A DNA stretch of 64,000 nucleotides from JAKVBK01 sp022447275. Its GTDB lineage: Bacteria > Pseudomonadota > Alphaproteobacteria > Rhodobacterales > Rhodobacteraceae. The first letter of the stretch is position 1, and the number at the start of each line of letters is the position of its first letter. Shown piece by piece: positions 26,734 through 35,777 of this stretch. A program made the translations under genes and the position numbers. The stretch lies in assembly GCA_047125605.1 (NCBI GenBank), contig CP138932.1:868001-932000 (forward strand), in the 5' to 3' direction. The notes under the pieces are model-generated. The model searched no databases. It had not been told where the DNA came from and worked only from the letters and a program-made list of their open reading frames with translations.

Positions 26734-27447
26734 TCAGCCCCCCAGGAAGGTCCGGCGGACCTCTGCATCGTTGATCAGTTCTTCGCCGGTGCCTGTGTGG
26801 GCATTGCGTCCCTGAACCAGCACGTAGCCGATATCGGCAATGTCGAGCGCCTGCTTGGCATTCTGCTCAACCATCAAGATGGAAATCCCTGTCCGCGCCA
26901 CTTCGATGATGCGATCAAACAATTCATCCATCACAATGGGCGAGACACCCGCTGTGGGCTCATCCAGCATAAGGATTGAGGGTTTGGTCATCAATGCCCG
27001 GCCCACGGCCACCTGCTGGCGCTGCCCGCCTGACAACTCACCGGCAGGCTGACGGCGCTTGTCACGCAGGATAGGAAACAGGCCGTACACCTGCTCCATA
27101 GTCTCGGTGATGTCATCGCGGCGCAAAAACGCCCCCATTTCCAGGTTTTCCTCCACCGTCAGCGAGGTGAAGATATTCTGTGTCTGAGGGACGAATGCCA
27201 TGCCTTTCGCCACACGCGCCTGAGGGGTCAAGGCGGTGATGTCCTCTCCCGCAAGGCGCACGACGCCTTCGCGCACATTCAGCATTCCGAACACCGCTTT
27301 CATCGCCGTGGACTTGCCGGCGCCATTGGGGCCAACGATCACCGCGATTTGGCCTTTCTCCACGGCAATGGTGCACCCGTGCAGGATATCGGCACCGCTG
27401 CCATATCCTCCGGTCATTGCATCCCCGATCAAATAGGGCTCTGCCAT
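26734..27447 (-). CDS. livF: Branched-chain amino acid ABC transporter ATPase LivF
   Basis: A 237-residue ATPase: Walker A GPNGAGKST, Q-loop FVPQTQNIF, signature LSGGQRQQ, Walker B ILMLDEP and the H-loop region MVEQNAK. The start MAEPYLIGDAMTGGYG fits the family better than an ATG 36 bases further up, which would fall in the repeat-like spacer that separates it from livG. It pairs with LivG to drive the transporter. Confidence 0.93.
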   Translation of the reverse strand: MAEPYLIGDAMTGGYGSGADILHGCTIAVEKGQIAVIVGPNGAGKSTAMKAVFGMLNVREGVVRLAGEDITALTPQARVAKGMAFVPQTQNIFTSLTVEENLEMGAFLRRDDITETMEQVYGLFPILRDKRRQPAGELSGGQRQQVAVGRALMTKPSILMLDEPTAGVSPIVMDELFDRIIEVARTGISILMVEQNAKQALDIADIGYVLVQGRNAHTGTGEELINDAEVRRTFLGG

Positions 27448-27506
27448 CTTCTTCTTACCCACCTCTTGTGCCGCCAGTCTCATCTTGGCGGAAATACTCC
27501 GGGGGT

Positions 27507-27526
27507 CGCGGGGGCTGGCCCCCGCG
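27507..27526. repeat. GC-rich hairpin in the livG-livF spacer
   Basis: CGCGGGGG and CCCCCGCG form a perfect 8-bp stem around CTGG. In transcript direction it is followed by ACCCCCGGAGTATTTCCGCC. The layout resembles a palindromic intergenic repeat of Rhodobacterales, recalled from memory and not searched. It may tune livF expression relative to livG. Confidence 0.65.
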
Positions 27527-27535
27527 CCGCTCCTG

Positions 27536-28318
27536 TCAGGCGCCTGCAGCCGCCTTGTTCTTTAAACCGGTGCCCAGATAGGCCTCGATTACCTGCTCGT
27601 TCTGCATGATCTGCGTTGCCGTGCCTTGCGCGAGAACTTTGCCCTCCGCCATCACGATCACCGGGTCACACAGACGCTTGATGAAATCCATATCGTGCTC
27701 GATCATGCAGAACGTGTAGCCACGCTCCTTGTTCAAGCGCACAATCGCATCTCCAATGGTATTGAGCAGGGTCCGGTTCACACCCGCGCCAACCTCATCG
27801 AGAAAAACGATCCGTGCATCCACCATCATCGTGCGCCCCAACTCCAGCAGCTTTTTCTGGCCGCCTGAGAGGTTTCCGGCCTTTTCCTCGGCCAGATGAT
27901 CAATGGTGAGAAACGCGAGTACCTCGTCCGCCTTTTGGGCCAGGCGTTGCTCTTCGCTTGCAATCCGTCCGCGGCGGAACCAAGCGTTCCAGAGCGTCTC
28001 GCCGGATTGGCTTGCGGGCACCATCATCAGGTTTTCGCGCACGGTCATCGAGCTGAACTCATGGGCGATCTGGAACGTGCGCAATAGTCCTTTGTGAAAC
28101 AGGGTATGCGGCGGCAGCCCGGTGATATCTTCTCCGGCCATCGTGACGCGCCCCTCCGTGGGTGGCAAAACGCCAGCAACAACATTGAAAAGGGTCGTTT
28201 TTCCAGCGCCGTTCGGTCCGATCAGACCGGTGATCGAGCCTTCCTCGATCGTCAGGCTTGCGCCATCCACTGCGTGAAAGCCCCCGAAGGTCTTGCGCAG
28301 ATTTTCTACGGTGATCAC
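27536..28318 (-). CDS. livG: Branched-chain amino acid ABC transporter ATPase LivG
   Basis: A 260-residue ATPase with Walker A GPNGAGKTT, signature LSGGQKKL, Walker B IVFLDE and the LivG-specific C-terminus IEAYLGTG. Together with LivF it forms the ATPase pair of the transporter. It lies 123 bases after livJ, separated by a strong hairpin, and 88 bases ahead of the chosen livF start. Confidence 0.95.
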   Translation of the reverse strand: MITVENLRKTFGGFHAVDGASLTIEEGSITGLIGPNGAGKTTLFNVVAGVLPPTEGRVTMAGEDITGLPPHTLFHKGLLRTFQIAHEFSSMTVRENLMMVPASQSGETLWNAWFRRGRIASEEQRLAQKADEVLAFLTIDHLAEEKAGNLSGGQKKLLELGRTMMVDARIVFLDEVGAGVNRTLLNTIGDAIVRLNKERGYTFCMIEHDMDFIKRLCDPVIVMAEGKVLAQGTATQIMQNEQVIEAYLGTGLKNKAAAGA

Positions 28319-28387
28319 GTGTTATCCCCCATTCGTGCCCGATCCTCACATGTGCCCGGACACATGGCCTTGCGGCCGATACGTCAA

Positions 28388-28419
28388 GCGGCGGGAAACG
28401 GATGTCCGTCTCCCGCCGC
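28388..28419 (-). terminator. Strong hairpin between livJ and livG
   Basis: GCGGCGGGA pairs with TCCCGCCGC, and an inner ACGG/CCGT stem closes on ATGT. There is no U-tract on the minus strand, so it is probably a partial terminator or 3' stabiliser that raises binding-protein mRNA over the permease and ATPase genes. Confidence 0.55.
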
Positions 28420-28441
28420 CTGTGTGTTTACTCAAACCGGA

Positions 28442-29632
28442 TCAGCGGTACTGAACCGTAGTGATCTTGCCACCTTCCACGGTGACCTGACGGTAGTTGC
28501 CGGCGCTTTCGCCGGGGCCGATCAGCTCCACAGCGGTTGCACCGACATAGTCGATGTCGCCGCCGTTGGAGAGGATTTCCATAGCCTTGGCCAGCTCACC
28601 AGGGAAGATTTGCTCGCCCGGCGCGTTGGCCACCATCATGACCTTGTCTTTGTAGTCGCCCGGCTCTGCGGAACCGGCCGCCTGCATGGCCAACATGATC
28701 AGCGCGGCAGCGTCATAGCTTTCTGGGGCGAAAGGCGAAGTGGCGTCAAACGCATCGCCAACCATTTCCGCAAAGCGGGCGGCGCCGGGGCTGTCGGTGC
28801 CCGGGTGCTGACCGGTGGAGCCGTCAATTTCGTCCCCGAAGTTTTCCTCGAGAGCCGCAGAGATCATGCCATCGGGGAAGTGGAACGTGTCGAAGGCGCC
28901 GGAATCAAGCGCAGCGCGCACGATGCCAGAGCCGCCCTGGTCGACATAGCCTGCCACGACAAGACGATCGCCACCCGCAGACGCCAGTGCGCCAACTTCG
29001 GCAGAGTAGTCTGCCTTGCCATCCTCATGGGCGGCCGAGATCGTCACGGTGCCGCCCGCTGCTTCAAAGGCAGCTTGGAAGCTGTCGGCCAGGCCCTTGC
29101 CGTAGTCGTTATTGGTGTAGGTCAGGGCGACTTCCTTGATGCCTTCTTCCATCAGCACTTCGGTCATCACAACACCCTGGCGGGCGTCGGAAGGCGCGGT
29201 GCGGAAGAACAGGCCGTTGTCTTCGGCGGTCGACAGGCCCGGCGAAGTGGCGGACGGCGAGATCATCACAACGCCGTTGGCAAGCGCCACGTTGGACAGG
29301 ATCGCGCCGGTCACACCGGAGCAGTCTGCGCCCATGATGCCTTTGACACCTTCGGAGGTAATCAGGCGTTCAGCGGCAGCTGTCGCGGCAGCGGCATCCA
29401 CACAGGTGCTGTCTGCGCGCACCGGCGTAACCGCGGCGCCGCCCAGCAGAGACTTCGCTTCGGTGACTTCCGCCATTGCAAGTTCGGCACCGGATGCCAT
29501 CTGCGGCGTCAGCGATTCAATTGGGCCGGTAAAGCCCAGAATAACGCCAATTTTGACTTCGGAATGGCCACCGGCAAATGCGGTGGTGCCCATCAGTGCG
29601 GCGGCCGTTGTGGCAGCGAGCAGCTTTTTCAT
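28442..29632 (-). CDS. livJ: Branched-chain amino acid ABC transporter substrate-binding protein
   Basis: A 396-residue periplasmic binding protein of the type I fold. The start MKKLLAATTAAALMGTTAFAG (29632) is a clean signal peptide with an agggagat site; an in-frame extension upstream lacks both. VKIGVILGFTGPIESLTPQM, DCSGVTGAIL and FRTAPSDARQG are typical for Leu/Ile/Val-binding proteins. It is the first gene of livJ-G-F-H-M. The ligand is inferred from the operon. Confidence 0.92.
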   Translation of the reverse strand: MKKLLAATTAAALMGTTAFAGGHSEVKIGVILGFTGPIESLTPQMASGAELAMAEVTEAKSLLGGAAVTPVRADSTCVDAAAATAAAERLITSEGVKGIMGADCSGVTGAILSNVALANGVVMISPSATSPGLSTAEDNGLFFRTAPSDARQGVVMTEVLMEEGIKEVALTYTNNDYGKGLADSFQAAFEAAGGTVTISAAHEDGKADYSAEVGALASAGGDRLVVAGYVDQGGSGIVRAALDSGAFDTFHFPDGMISAALEENFGDEIDGSTGQHPGTDSPGAARFAEMVGDAFDATSPFAPESYDAAALIMLAMQAAGSAEPGDYKDKVMMVANAPGEQIFPGELAKAMEILSNGGDIDYVGATAVELIGPGESAGNYRQVTVEGGKITTVQYR

Positions 29633-29822
29633 AAGAGATCTCCCTATTTCGGATCTTAAGCGTCCGGTGGTCAGCTTAGAGTCGTCACGGGGGAAAGGAA
29701 AGAAGGTCCGAACCGGTCCGACACAGGTTTTTGAAGATTGGTTGTGCCTTTCTGAGGCTGACGCAACGTCCACTTCGTGGTTTGATTGCAGTTGCTCGAA
29801 CGCGTTACAACCGGAGGCCTTC

Positions 29823-30956
29823 ATGCTGAATTCACGTCGCCATGTGCTGGCTGTTTTGATGTCTTTAACGCTGATCAATGCTGCAGATTTTTTGGCTGCA
29901 CAGACAGTGAGTCGCGACAGTTCTGCCGGCGCTGTTCAGGTGCAACAGATCGTCTCGGGGCTCGATACGCCCTGGGCCATGGCGTTCCTACCGGAGGGCG
30001 GCATGCTGATCACAGAGCGCGATGGCCGACTTTTACACCGCGATGCGGGTGGCACGATCACAAAGATAGAGGGCGCGCCGGAGGTGCGTGATGCAGGGCA
30101 GGGGGGACTCTTGGATGTTCTGGTGCCGCGTGATTTCGCCACAACGCGCGAGATCTTCCTGAGCTTCGTCAAACCTCAGGGCCGCGCTGGTGAGGGCACC
30201 GCGCTGGCGCGCGGGCGGTTGTCGGATGATTCCCGCAGGCTTGAGAGCGTAGAGGTGATTTTTGAGTTGGCCCCCGGCAGTTCCGGCGGACGCCACTTCG
30301 GCAGTCGCATCGTCGAAGGCCGGGACGGGCACCTCTATCTGACAATCGGCGATCGCGGCGATCGGCCAAGCGCTCAGGATCTGGGTGTTGAAAATGGCTC
30401 TGTCGTGCGTGTGGCTCGAGATGGCGCAATCCCCGCGGACAATCCGTTTAAAGGCCAGGCGGGCGCACGTCCGGGCATCTACACCTATGGCCACCGCAAT
30501 CCCCAAGGCGCCGCAATGGATCAACAAGGACGCATCTGGGTGGTGGAGCACGGCGCGCGGGGTGGCGACGAAGTTAATCTTTTGGCGGCTGGGGCGAACT
30601 ATGGCTGGCCCGTCATCGCTTACGGACGCCACTATTCTGGCGCAAAAATTGGAGAAGGTACTGCCAAGCCCGGCCTCGAACAGCCCGCGCATTACTGGGA
30701 TCCATCCATCGCGCCGTCGGGAATGATGATCTATTCGGGCAAGCTATGGCCGCAATGGGCGGGGCACATCTTTGTTGGCTCTCTCAAGTTTGATCTGATT
30801 TCGCGCCTCGCGGGCCCTGCAAATGGTTTGCGAGAGGTCGAGCGCATGCAATGGCCAGAAACCGCCCGTGTGCGAGATCTGCGCGAGGCCCCAGATGGCA
30901 CGATTTGGGTGATGAGCGTAGGCAATGGCGCGATCTACCGGCTGCGCCCCGGCTAA
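29823..30956 (+). CDS. PQQ-dependent sugar dehydrogenase (GSDH/sorbosone dehydrogenase family)
   Basis: A 377-residue exported protein; the N-terminal 27 residues form a signal peptide (...ADFLAAQ). LDTPWAMAFLPEGGMLITER, SSGGRHFGSRIVEG, LTIGDRGDR, YGHRNPQGAAMDQQG and WVVEHGARGGDEVN are landmarks of the six-bladed soluble aldose sugar dehydrogenase fold. It would oxidise aldoses in the periplasm using PQQ. No pqq synthesis genes are nearby. The start at 29823 was chosen over a long upstream frame that lies antisense to livJ. Confidence 0.88.
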   Translation: MLNSRRHVLAVLMSLTLINAADFLAAQTVSRDSSAGAVQVQQIVSGLDTPWAMAFLPEGGMLITERDGRLLHRDAGGTITKIEGAPEVRDAGQGGLLDVLVPRDFATTREIFLSFVKPQGRAGEGTALARGRLSDDSRRLESVEVIFELAPGSSGGRHFGSRIVEGRDGHLYLTIGDRGDRPSAQDLGVENGSVVRVARDGAIPADNPFKGQAGARPGIYTYGHRNPQGAAMDQQGRIWVVEHGARGGDEVNLLAAGANYGWPVIAYGRHYSGAKIGEGTAKPGLEQPAHYWDPSIAPSGMMIYSGKLWPQWAGHIFVGSLKFDLISRLAGPANGLREVERMQWPETARVRDLREAPDGTIWVMSVGNGAIYRLRPG

Positions 30957-30976
30957 AGCAGCCCAGCCCTGATTGG

Positions 30977-31978
30977 CTACACCGAAATGCGAGAGGCCTG
31001 CGCACCCCGCTCCCGATAGGGCGTGGTGTCGTAATGGGCCCGGTAGCATTTCGAGAAATGCGATGGTGAGGCAAAGCCACAGGCCAAAGCCACGTTGATC
31101 ACGCTCATATCCGTCTGCATCAGCAAATTGCGCGCCTTGGAAAGCCGCAATTCCATGTAATACCGTTTGGGAGACCGATTGAGATAGCGGCGAAACAGCC
31201 GCTCCAACTGGCGCGTGGACAGGCCGACATCCTTGGCCAGAACCGCCGGGCTGATCGGTTCCTCGAGGTTTTGCTCCATGATCTGTATGACAGCCGACAG
31301 TTTGGGGTGCCGTACGCCAATGCGAGTGGGCACGGACAATCTTTGCGTGTCCTGATCGGTGCGGATCTGAGAATAAATCAACTGGTCGGCCACCTCGGAG
31401 GCCAATGCCTCGCCATGGTCTTCGGCGATCAATTTCAACATTAGGTCTATGGAGGCGGTGCCGCCGGCAGTCGACATCCGGTTGCCGTCCATCACAAACA
31501 CCGATTTGGTCAGTTCGACCTCGTCGAAGGCCTCGGTGAAGCTGTCATGGTTTTCCCAATGTATCGTGGCGCGTTTGCCGTTGAGCAAGCCAGCGACCGC
31601 CAGCGTGTAGGCGGCGGTGCAAAGCCCGCCAAACACCGCGCCCTTCCGGCTTTCCCGGCGCAGCCAGTTCACAAGGCGTTTGGTCGTTGCCTTCTGAACA
31701 TCCAGACCACTGCATAGCAAAACCACATCATCGCGCACCACATCGCCCAAGGGCGCATCCACTGAAAATGCCACCCCGTTCGAGCAGTTCACAGGCGCTC
31801 CGTCCTCTGACATCAACACCCAAGTGTAATGCTGTTTGCCCGAAACCCGGTTGGCGATGCGCAAAGCCTCTACTGCACAGGCAAAGCTGAGCATGGTAAA
31901 CTCGTCCATAAGCACGAAAATGTAGCGCTTTGGCGGGCTTGGCGGATCGGCGCGGAGGGGGCGTGAGAGAGGCTTCAT
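30977..31978 (-). CDS. GlxA-family transcriptional regulator (DJ-1/PfpI plus AraC HTH)
   Basis: A 333-residue regulator. The N-terminal domain (about 15-190) is DJ-1/PfpI-like, with GGLCTAAYTLA holding a Cys at the elbow. The C-terminal AraC-type double helix-turn-helix (about 230-325) has LSTRQLERLFRRYLNRSPKRYYMELRL and ACGFASPSHFSKCYRAHYDTTP. Relatives (GbdR/CdhR/ArgR types) respond to choline, carnitine or arginine derivatives. No target gene is adjacent. The start was set at the Met before KPLSRPL, though the ribosome binding site is weak. Confidence 0.85.
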   Translation of the reverse strand: MKPLSRPLRADPPSPPKRYIFVLMDEFTMLSFACAVEALRIANRVSGKQHYTWVLMSEDGAPVNCSNGVAFSVDAPLGDVVRDDVVLLCSGLDVQKATTKRLVNWLRRESRKGAVFGGLCTAAYTLAVAGLLNGKRATIHWENHDSFTEAFDEVELTKSVFVMDGNRMSTAGGTASIDLMLKLIAEDHGEALASEVADQLIYSQIRTDQDTQRLSVPTRIGVRHPKLSAVIQIMEQNLEEPISPAVLAKDVGLSTRQLERLFRRYLNRSPKRYYMELRLSKARNLLMQTDMSVINVALACGFASPSHFSKCYRAHYDTTPYRERGAQASRISV

Positions 31979-32163
31979 TCTGGCTAATCTCTGGATATGT
32001 CGCGCGTCGATAGCATCAGGTTTACGCCCGCGCCGCAAGAGAAATGCACGCCTGCCCGCGGGCAATCAGAACGCCTTGGTCCGCGAAACCCGCACAGATG
32101 AGGTGGCCGGATGCTGCGCGGCAACGGGCCGCGCATTTTTGGGCGTTCTCAGGGGGTAAGTGA

Positions 32164-32192
32164 TTGGCATCGCTGTTAGCGCTCTCTATAAG
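32164..32192 (+). promoter_or_regulatory. Sigma-70 promoter of the DAHP synthase gene
   Basis: TTGGCA, a 17-base spacer, then TATAAG, close to consensus at both hexamers. Transcription should start near 32199, leaving a leader of about 145 bases with GC-rich stems (for example CGCGCC/GGGCGCG at 32310-32327) before the gene. Confidence 0.65.
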
Positions 32193-32343
32193 GGCAACGC
32201 CGGCGCGCTGCTTTTGTGACGGCGCGTCGGGGAGCCTTCCTGACAGGGCCGCGATAAACGGCCGGGCAGGGAGCTTTGATCGGGCGAGAGAGCCCCCATA
32301 TAGAGACCGCGCCGAAGGGGCGCGCGTAAAGCGGAGCAAGACG

Positions 32344-33708
32344 ATGACCAAGGCCTGGAGCAAATCTGACTGGCGGAACAAACCGCGGGTACAGATGCCG
32401 GATTATCCGGACACCGACGCGTTAAACGCGGTCGAGGCGCAGCTTCGTCAGTATCCGCCCTTGGTGTTTGCCGGTGAAGCGCGCCGCTTGCGCGAGGAAT
32501 TGGCGCGGGCGTCGCGCGGTGAAGCCTTCCTGCTGCAAGGCGGCGATTGTGCGGAAAGCTTCGAACAGTTCTCCGCCGATGGCATTCGCGACACCTTCAA
32601 AGTGATGCTGCAGATGGCTGTGGTGTTGACCTACGGCGCCAAGGTGCCGGTGGTGAAAGTCGGCCGGATGGCAGGACAGTTCGCCAAGCCACGCTCAGCC
32701 CCGACCGAAGTGCAAAATGGGGTGGAGCTGCCCAGCTACCGTGGTGACATCATCAATGAGCTGGCCTTCACACCAGAAGCCCGTATCCCGGACCCAAAGA
32801 AGATGTTGCAGGCCTACACGCAGGCAGCGGCCTCGTTGAACCTGCTGCGGGCCTTCTCCACGGGCGGCTTTGCCGATATCCACCGGGTTCACAGCTGGAC
32901 GACGGGTTTTGCCGACGAAGATCGCGCTGCCGCCTATCGTGACCTTTCCAACAGGATCTCTGATGCGTTGGATTTCATCGCGGCGACCGGCCTTGATGAC
33001 AAGGTGGACGCGCTGTCGACGGTTGATTTTTACACCAGCCATGAGGCGTTGCTGCTTGAGTATGAAGAAGCGTTGTGCCGGATCGACAGCACCACGGGCC
33101 TTCCTGTTGCAGGCTCTGGGCACATGGTCTGGATCGGGGATCGGACACGTCAGCCCGATGGGGCCCATGTGGAATTCTGCCAAGGCATCCAAAACCCGAT
33201 TGGCCTGAAATGCGGCCCGACAACCACCGCAGAAGATCTCAAGGTTTTGATGGGCAAGTTGAACCCGGATAACGCCGCCGGACGCTTGACGCTGATTGCC
33301 CGGTTTGGCGCCGGTGCGGTGGCCGAGCATTTGACGCGTCTGATCGAAACCGTGAAGGCCGAAGGCGCCAATGTGGTATGGGTCTGCGATCCGATGCATG
33401 GCAACACGATCAAGTCGGCCACGGGCTATAAGACCCGTCCGTTCGAGCGCGTGCTCTCTGAAGTGCGCGAGTTCTTCGCCGTCCACCGTGAGATGGGCAC
33501 GATCCCAGGCGGTGTCCATTTTGAAATGACAGGCGCCGATGTGACGGAATGCACCGGCGGCGTGCGCGCTGTCACGGAAGAAGACCTCTCTGATCGCTAT
33601 CACACGGCGTGTGATCCGCGGCTGAACGCCTCTCAGTCGCTGGAACTGGCGTTTCTTGTGGCAGAAGAGTTGTCCTCGCTTCGGATCGCGGCCCGCGCTG
33701 CTGTCTGA
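32344..33708 (+). CDS. Class II 3-deoxy-7-phosphoheptulonate (DAHP) synthase
   Basis: A 454-residue enzyme of the plant-like type II family: WRNKPRVQMPDYPD at the N-terminus, FLLQGGDCAESFEQF, KVGRMAGQFAKPRS, SGHMVWIGDRTRQ, VWVCDPMHGNT and GGVHFEMTGADVTEC. These carry the metal and PEP ligands (Cys, His, Glu, Asp). It joins PEP and erythrose-4-phosphate in the first step of aromatic synthesis. The start at 32344 gives the standard length and has a gcggagcaag site. It has its own promoter and terminator. Confidence 0.96.
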   Translation: MTKAWSKSDWRNKPRVQMPDYPDTDALNAVEAQLRQYPPLVFAGEARRLREELARASRGEAFLLQGGDCAESFEQFSADGIRDTFKVMLQMAVVLTYGAKVPVVKVGRMAGQFAKPRSAPTEVQNGVELPSYRGDIINELAFTPEARIPDPKKMLQAYTQAAASLNLLRAFSTGGFADIHRVHSWTTGFADEDRAAAYRDLSNRISDALDFIAATGLDDKVDALSTVDFYTSHEALLLEYEEALCRIDSTTGLPVAGSGHMVWIGDRTRQPDGAHVEFCQGIQNPIGLKCGPTTTAEDLKVLMGKLNPDNAAGRLTLIARFGAGAVAEHLTRLIETVKAEGANVVWVCDPMHGNTIKSATGYKTRPFERVLSEVREFFAVHREMGTIPGGVHFEMTGADVTECTGGVRAVTEEDLSDRYHTACDPRLNASQSLELAFLVAEELSSLRIAARAAV

Positions 33709-33731
33709 TTTGACCCGCTGTTGTTAACTAA

Positions 33732-33766
33732 AAAAAAGCCCCGGACATGCGCTCCGGGGCTTTTTT
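33732..33766 (+). terminator. Rho-independent terminator after the DAHP synthase gene
   Basis: GCCCCGGA pairs perfectly with TCCGGGGC around a 7-base loop, with A-tract and T6 flanks that extend the pairing. It should also work for the convergent PAS gene. Confidence 0.92.
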
Positions 33767-33798
33767 ATCAGATGCCACTGAGGGTACGTGGCACCCTG

Positions 33799-34593
33799 TC
33801 AGTCGGCATCATTATCGCGGATCACATAGAGTTTGGGTTTCTGCCTGCGTTCGGGGCGCGGGGCTGGGGTGAACTGGCTCTGCGCTTCTGAAAAGCCGTC
33901 AATGCTTTGCAGGTTTGGCGTGGGATCGATCGCGCCCCGGTCCCGTTGCGTGCTCTGTGCGAGATCGGACGGCATGTCTGGGATTTCGAGGGCGGCAATG
34001 TCGGGCGCGCCTGTAGGGGCTGAGGCAGGCTGTCCAGTATCTACGGTAAAACTCGCCGCTGGGACAATCTCTGCGCGTTGGATCGCGAACCGGCGCGGTG
34101 TCCGGCCGATCGGGCCGCGGGTGACGAAACAGCCAAGAATGCGCGACACATCTCCAAAATCGCTTTTCAGAGGAAGCAGCAACAGACGGCCATCGAGGCC
34201 GGGCCTTCCAACGCCTTGTTCCGCATTGATTTCCAATACTGCAACAGCGGGCTCGGAAAAGACTTGTTCGATGACGATCGAGAGTTGATCGCGTGCAGCG
34301 GCCCCAAAGATCGCTGAGATTGGCATGCCGCGGACTTCCATGCCGACCAGATCATTGATGTGGGTGCCAGCCAAGCGAAAGCGGGCTAATCCCGGTGCGA
34401 TCCGCTCGAGGATGAAAGCATATTCAAGGCTCGACTCGATGGCGCGTGGATCAACTTCAGAACGCAGAGGAACGATCCGATTGCCGCGCAATTCCAGCCA
34501 ATATGCCTGTAAACGACCAATTTCGGGGAAAGCCATTTCTAACAATCTATCCACCAAAGAGACCACGTTCTGCCTCAGACCGTCGTTGCCCAT
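33799..34593 (-). CDS. PAS domain protein (PAS_5/DUF1457-like)
   Basis: A 264-residue protein. The first 150 residues match the PAS_5 pattern of alphaproteobacteria: YWLELRGNRIVPLRSEVDPRAI, ERIAPGLARFRLAGTHINDLVGMEVRGMPIS, then LLPLKSDFGDVSRILGCFV. The remaining 110 residues are Pro/Ser-rich and probably disordered. There is no output domain, so it may act by protein contact, as such proteins do in alphaproteobacterial signalling. The start was taken at MGNDGLRQ because an aggtgg site precedes it; a Met 24 bases upstream is also possible. Confidence 0.8.
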   Translation of the reverse strand: MGNDGLRQNVVSLVDRLLEMAFPEIGRLQAYWLELRGNRIVPLRSEVDPRAIESSLEYAFILERIAPGLARFRLAGTHINDLVGMEVRGMPISAIFGAAARDQLSIVIEQVFSEPAVAVLEINAEQGVGRPGLDGRLLLLPLKSDFGDVSRILGCFVTRGPIGRTPRRFAIQRAEIVPAASFTVDTGQPASAPTGAPDIAALEIPDMPSDLAQSTQRDRGAIDPTPNLQSIDGFSEAQSQFTPAPRPERRQKPKLYVIRDNDAD

Positions 34594-34788
34594 TTCCCTA
34601 CCACCTGCGACTTCCATCTGTTGTATCAGACGGGCGCTTGCTGCCGGGCCCTCACCCGGTTTTTGGCAACAAGCTTGATTAACACATGGGTTGTAATCAT
34701 TACCCGTAAGTTAATGTGGCACATTTCATTGAAAATTTGTTGCCAAAGTTGGAGCTTTGGTTAACCGCAATTGTAGGGAACGCCGAAA

Positions 34789-35730
34789 GTGTTGGAAACG
34801 GATCAAGATACCGGTGCGCAGGCACAGCCCTATGACGGCCCGCGCCGCTCCATGACGGCGATGGCTGCATCGGCTGGCCAAGGCCATGGGCACGGGTGGG
34901 GCTGGGACATACGTTCGGTGAACGGTAAGGGGCGGGATCTGCGGCTGCGCCTGCCAGATTGGTTACCGGGGCTTGAAACAGCCGTCCGGGAGCAACTGGC
35001 CGCAGCAATCGCACGGGGCAATGTGTCGTGCAATCTCAAGCTCGCAAAGGATGGATCCGACGGCGAAGATGCGGACCTCGAACGCATTCGCCGTGCGATG
35101 GCAAGCGTGGCGCTGGTGCAGGAAGAGGCAGCCCGTCAGGGGGTAACACTGGCCTTGCCGACACCGGTGGAAATTCTTGCTCTGCGCAACACCGGGCAGG
35201 AGGCACCGCTCAGCGAAGAGGCGCTAAAGGCGCTGAGCAAAGCCGTGCTTGCTGATCTGCCCGCGCTCTTGATGGCATTCGAGGAAATGCGCCGCTCTGA
35301 AGGGGGGGCGCTGGACCGTATTCTGCACGCTCAGTTGCAGGAGATGGAGGACCTTGTCGACGCTGCGGAAGCGGCCGCCCACGCCCGTGCTCCGGAGGCC
35401 GCCGAGGCCTTCAAGGCTGCACTTGTCCGCGTGGCCGGCCAGAGCGGAGAAGTTGAGCCAGCCCGGATCGCGCAGGAGATCGCGCTTTTGGCCGTCAAAG
35501 CGGATGTCACCGAAGAGCTTGACCGGTTGCGCGCCCATATTGCAGCCGCGCGCGTGTTGCTGGCGGCGGATGGCGCTGTCGGACGAAAATTGGATTTCCT
35601 GTGCCAGGAGTTCAACCGCGAGGCCAATACCCTGTGCTCAAAAGCCCAGTCGGTTGCCCTGACGCGGGTCGGGCTTGACCTCAAGGCGCTGATCGATCAA
35701 CTCCGCGAGCAGGTTCAGAATCTGGAATAG
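34789..35730 (+). CDS. yicC: YicC family endoribonuclease
   Basis: Up to 313 residues. DIRSVNGKGRDLRLRLPDW is the N-terminal YicC core, and the C-terminal half has the DUF1732 end ADVTEELDRLRAHI, GRKLDFLCQEFNREANT and CSKAQSVALTRVGLDLK. YicC is a stress-related endoribonuclease. A GTG at 34789 is preceded by agggaa; an ATG at 34852 (MTAMAASAG) fits the family length better. It sits directly ahead of gmk, its usual neighbour. Confidence 0.88.
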   Translation: MLETDQDTGAQAQPYDGPRRSMTAMAASAGQGHGHGWGWDIRSVNGKGRDLRLRLPDWLPGLETAVREQLAAAIARGNVSCNLKLAKDGSDGEDADLERIRRAMASVALVQEEAARQGVTLALPTPVEILALRNTGQEAPLSEEALKALSKAVLADLPALLMAFEEMRRSEGGALDRILHAQLQEMEDLVDAAEAAAHARAPEAAEAFKAALVRVAGQSGEVEPARIAQEIALLAVKADVTEELDRLRAHIAAARVLLAADGAVGRKLDFLCQEFNREANTLCSKAQSVALTRVGLDLKALIDQLREQVQNLE

Positions 35731-35777
35731 GCGACAGGATGCCCTGCGCCGCAAAGTACAACAAAGGACGCTCCACC

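Noticed and set aside
28094..29659. A 521-codon open frame antisense to livG and livJ
   Set aside because: It lacks a ribosome binding site and any family, and the opposite strand has two certain transporter genes.
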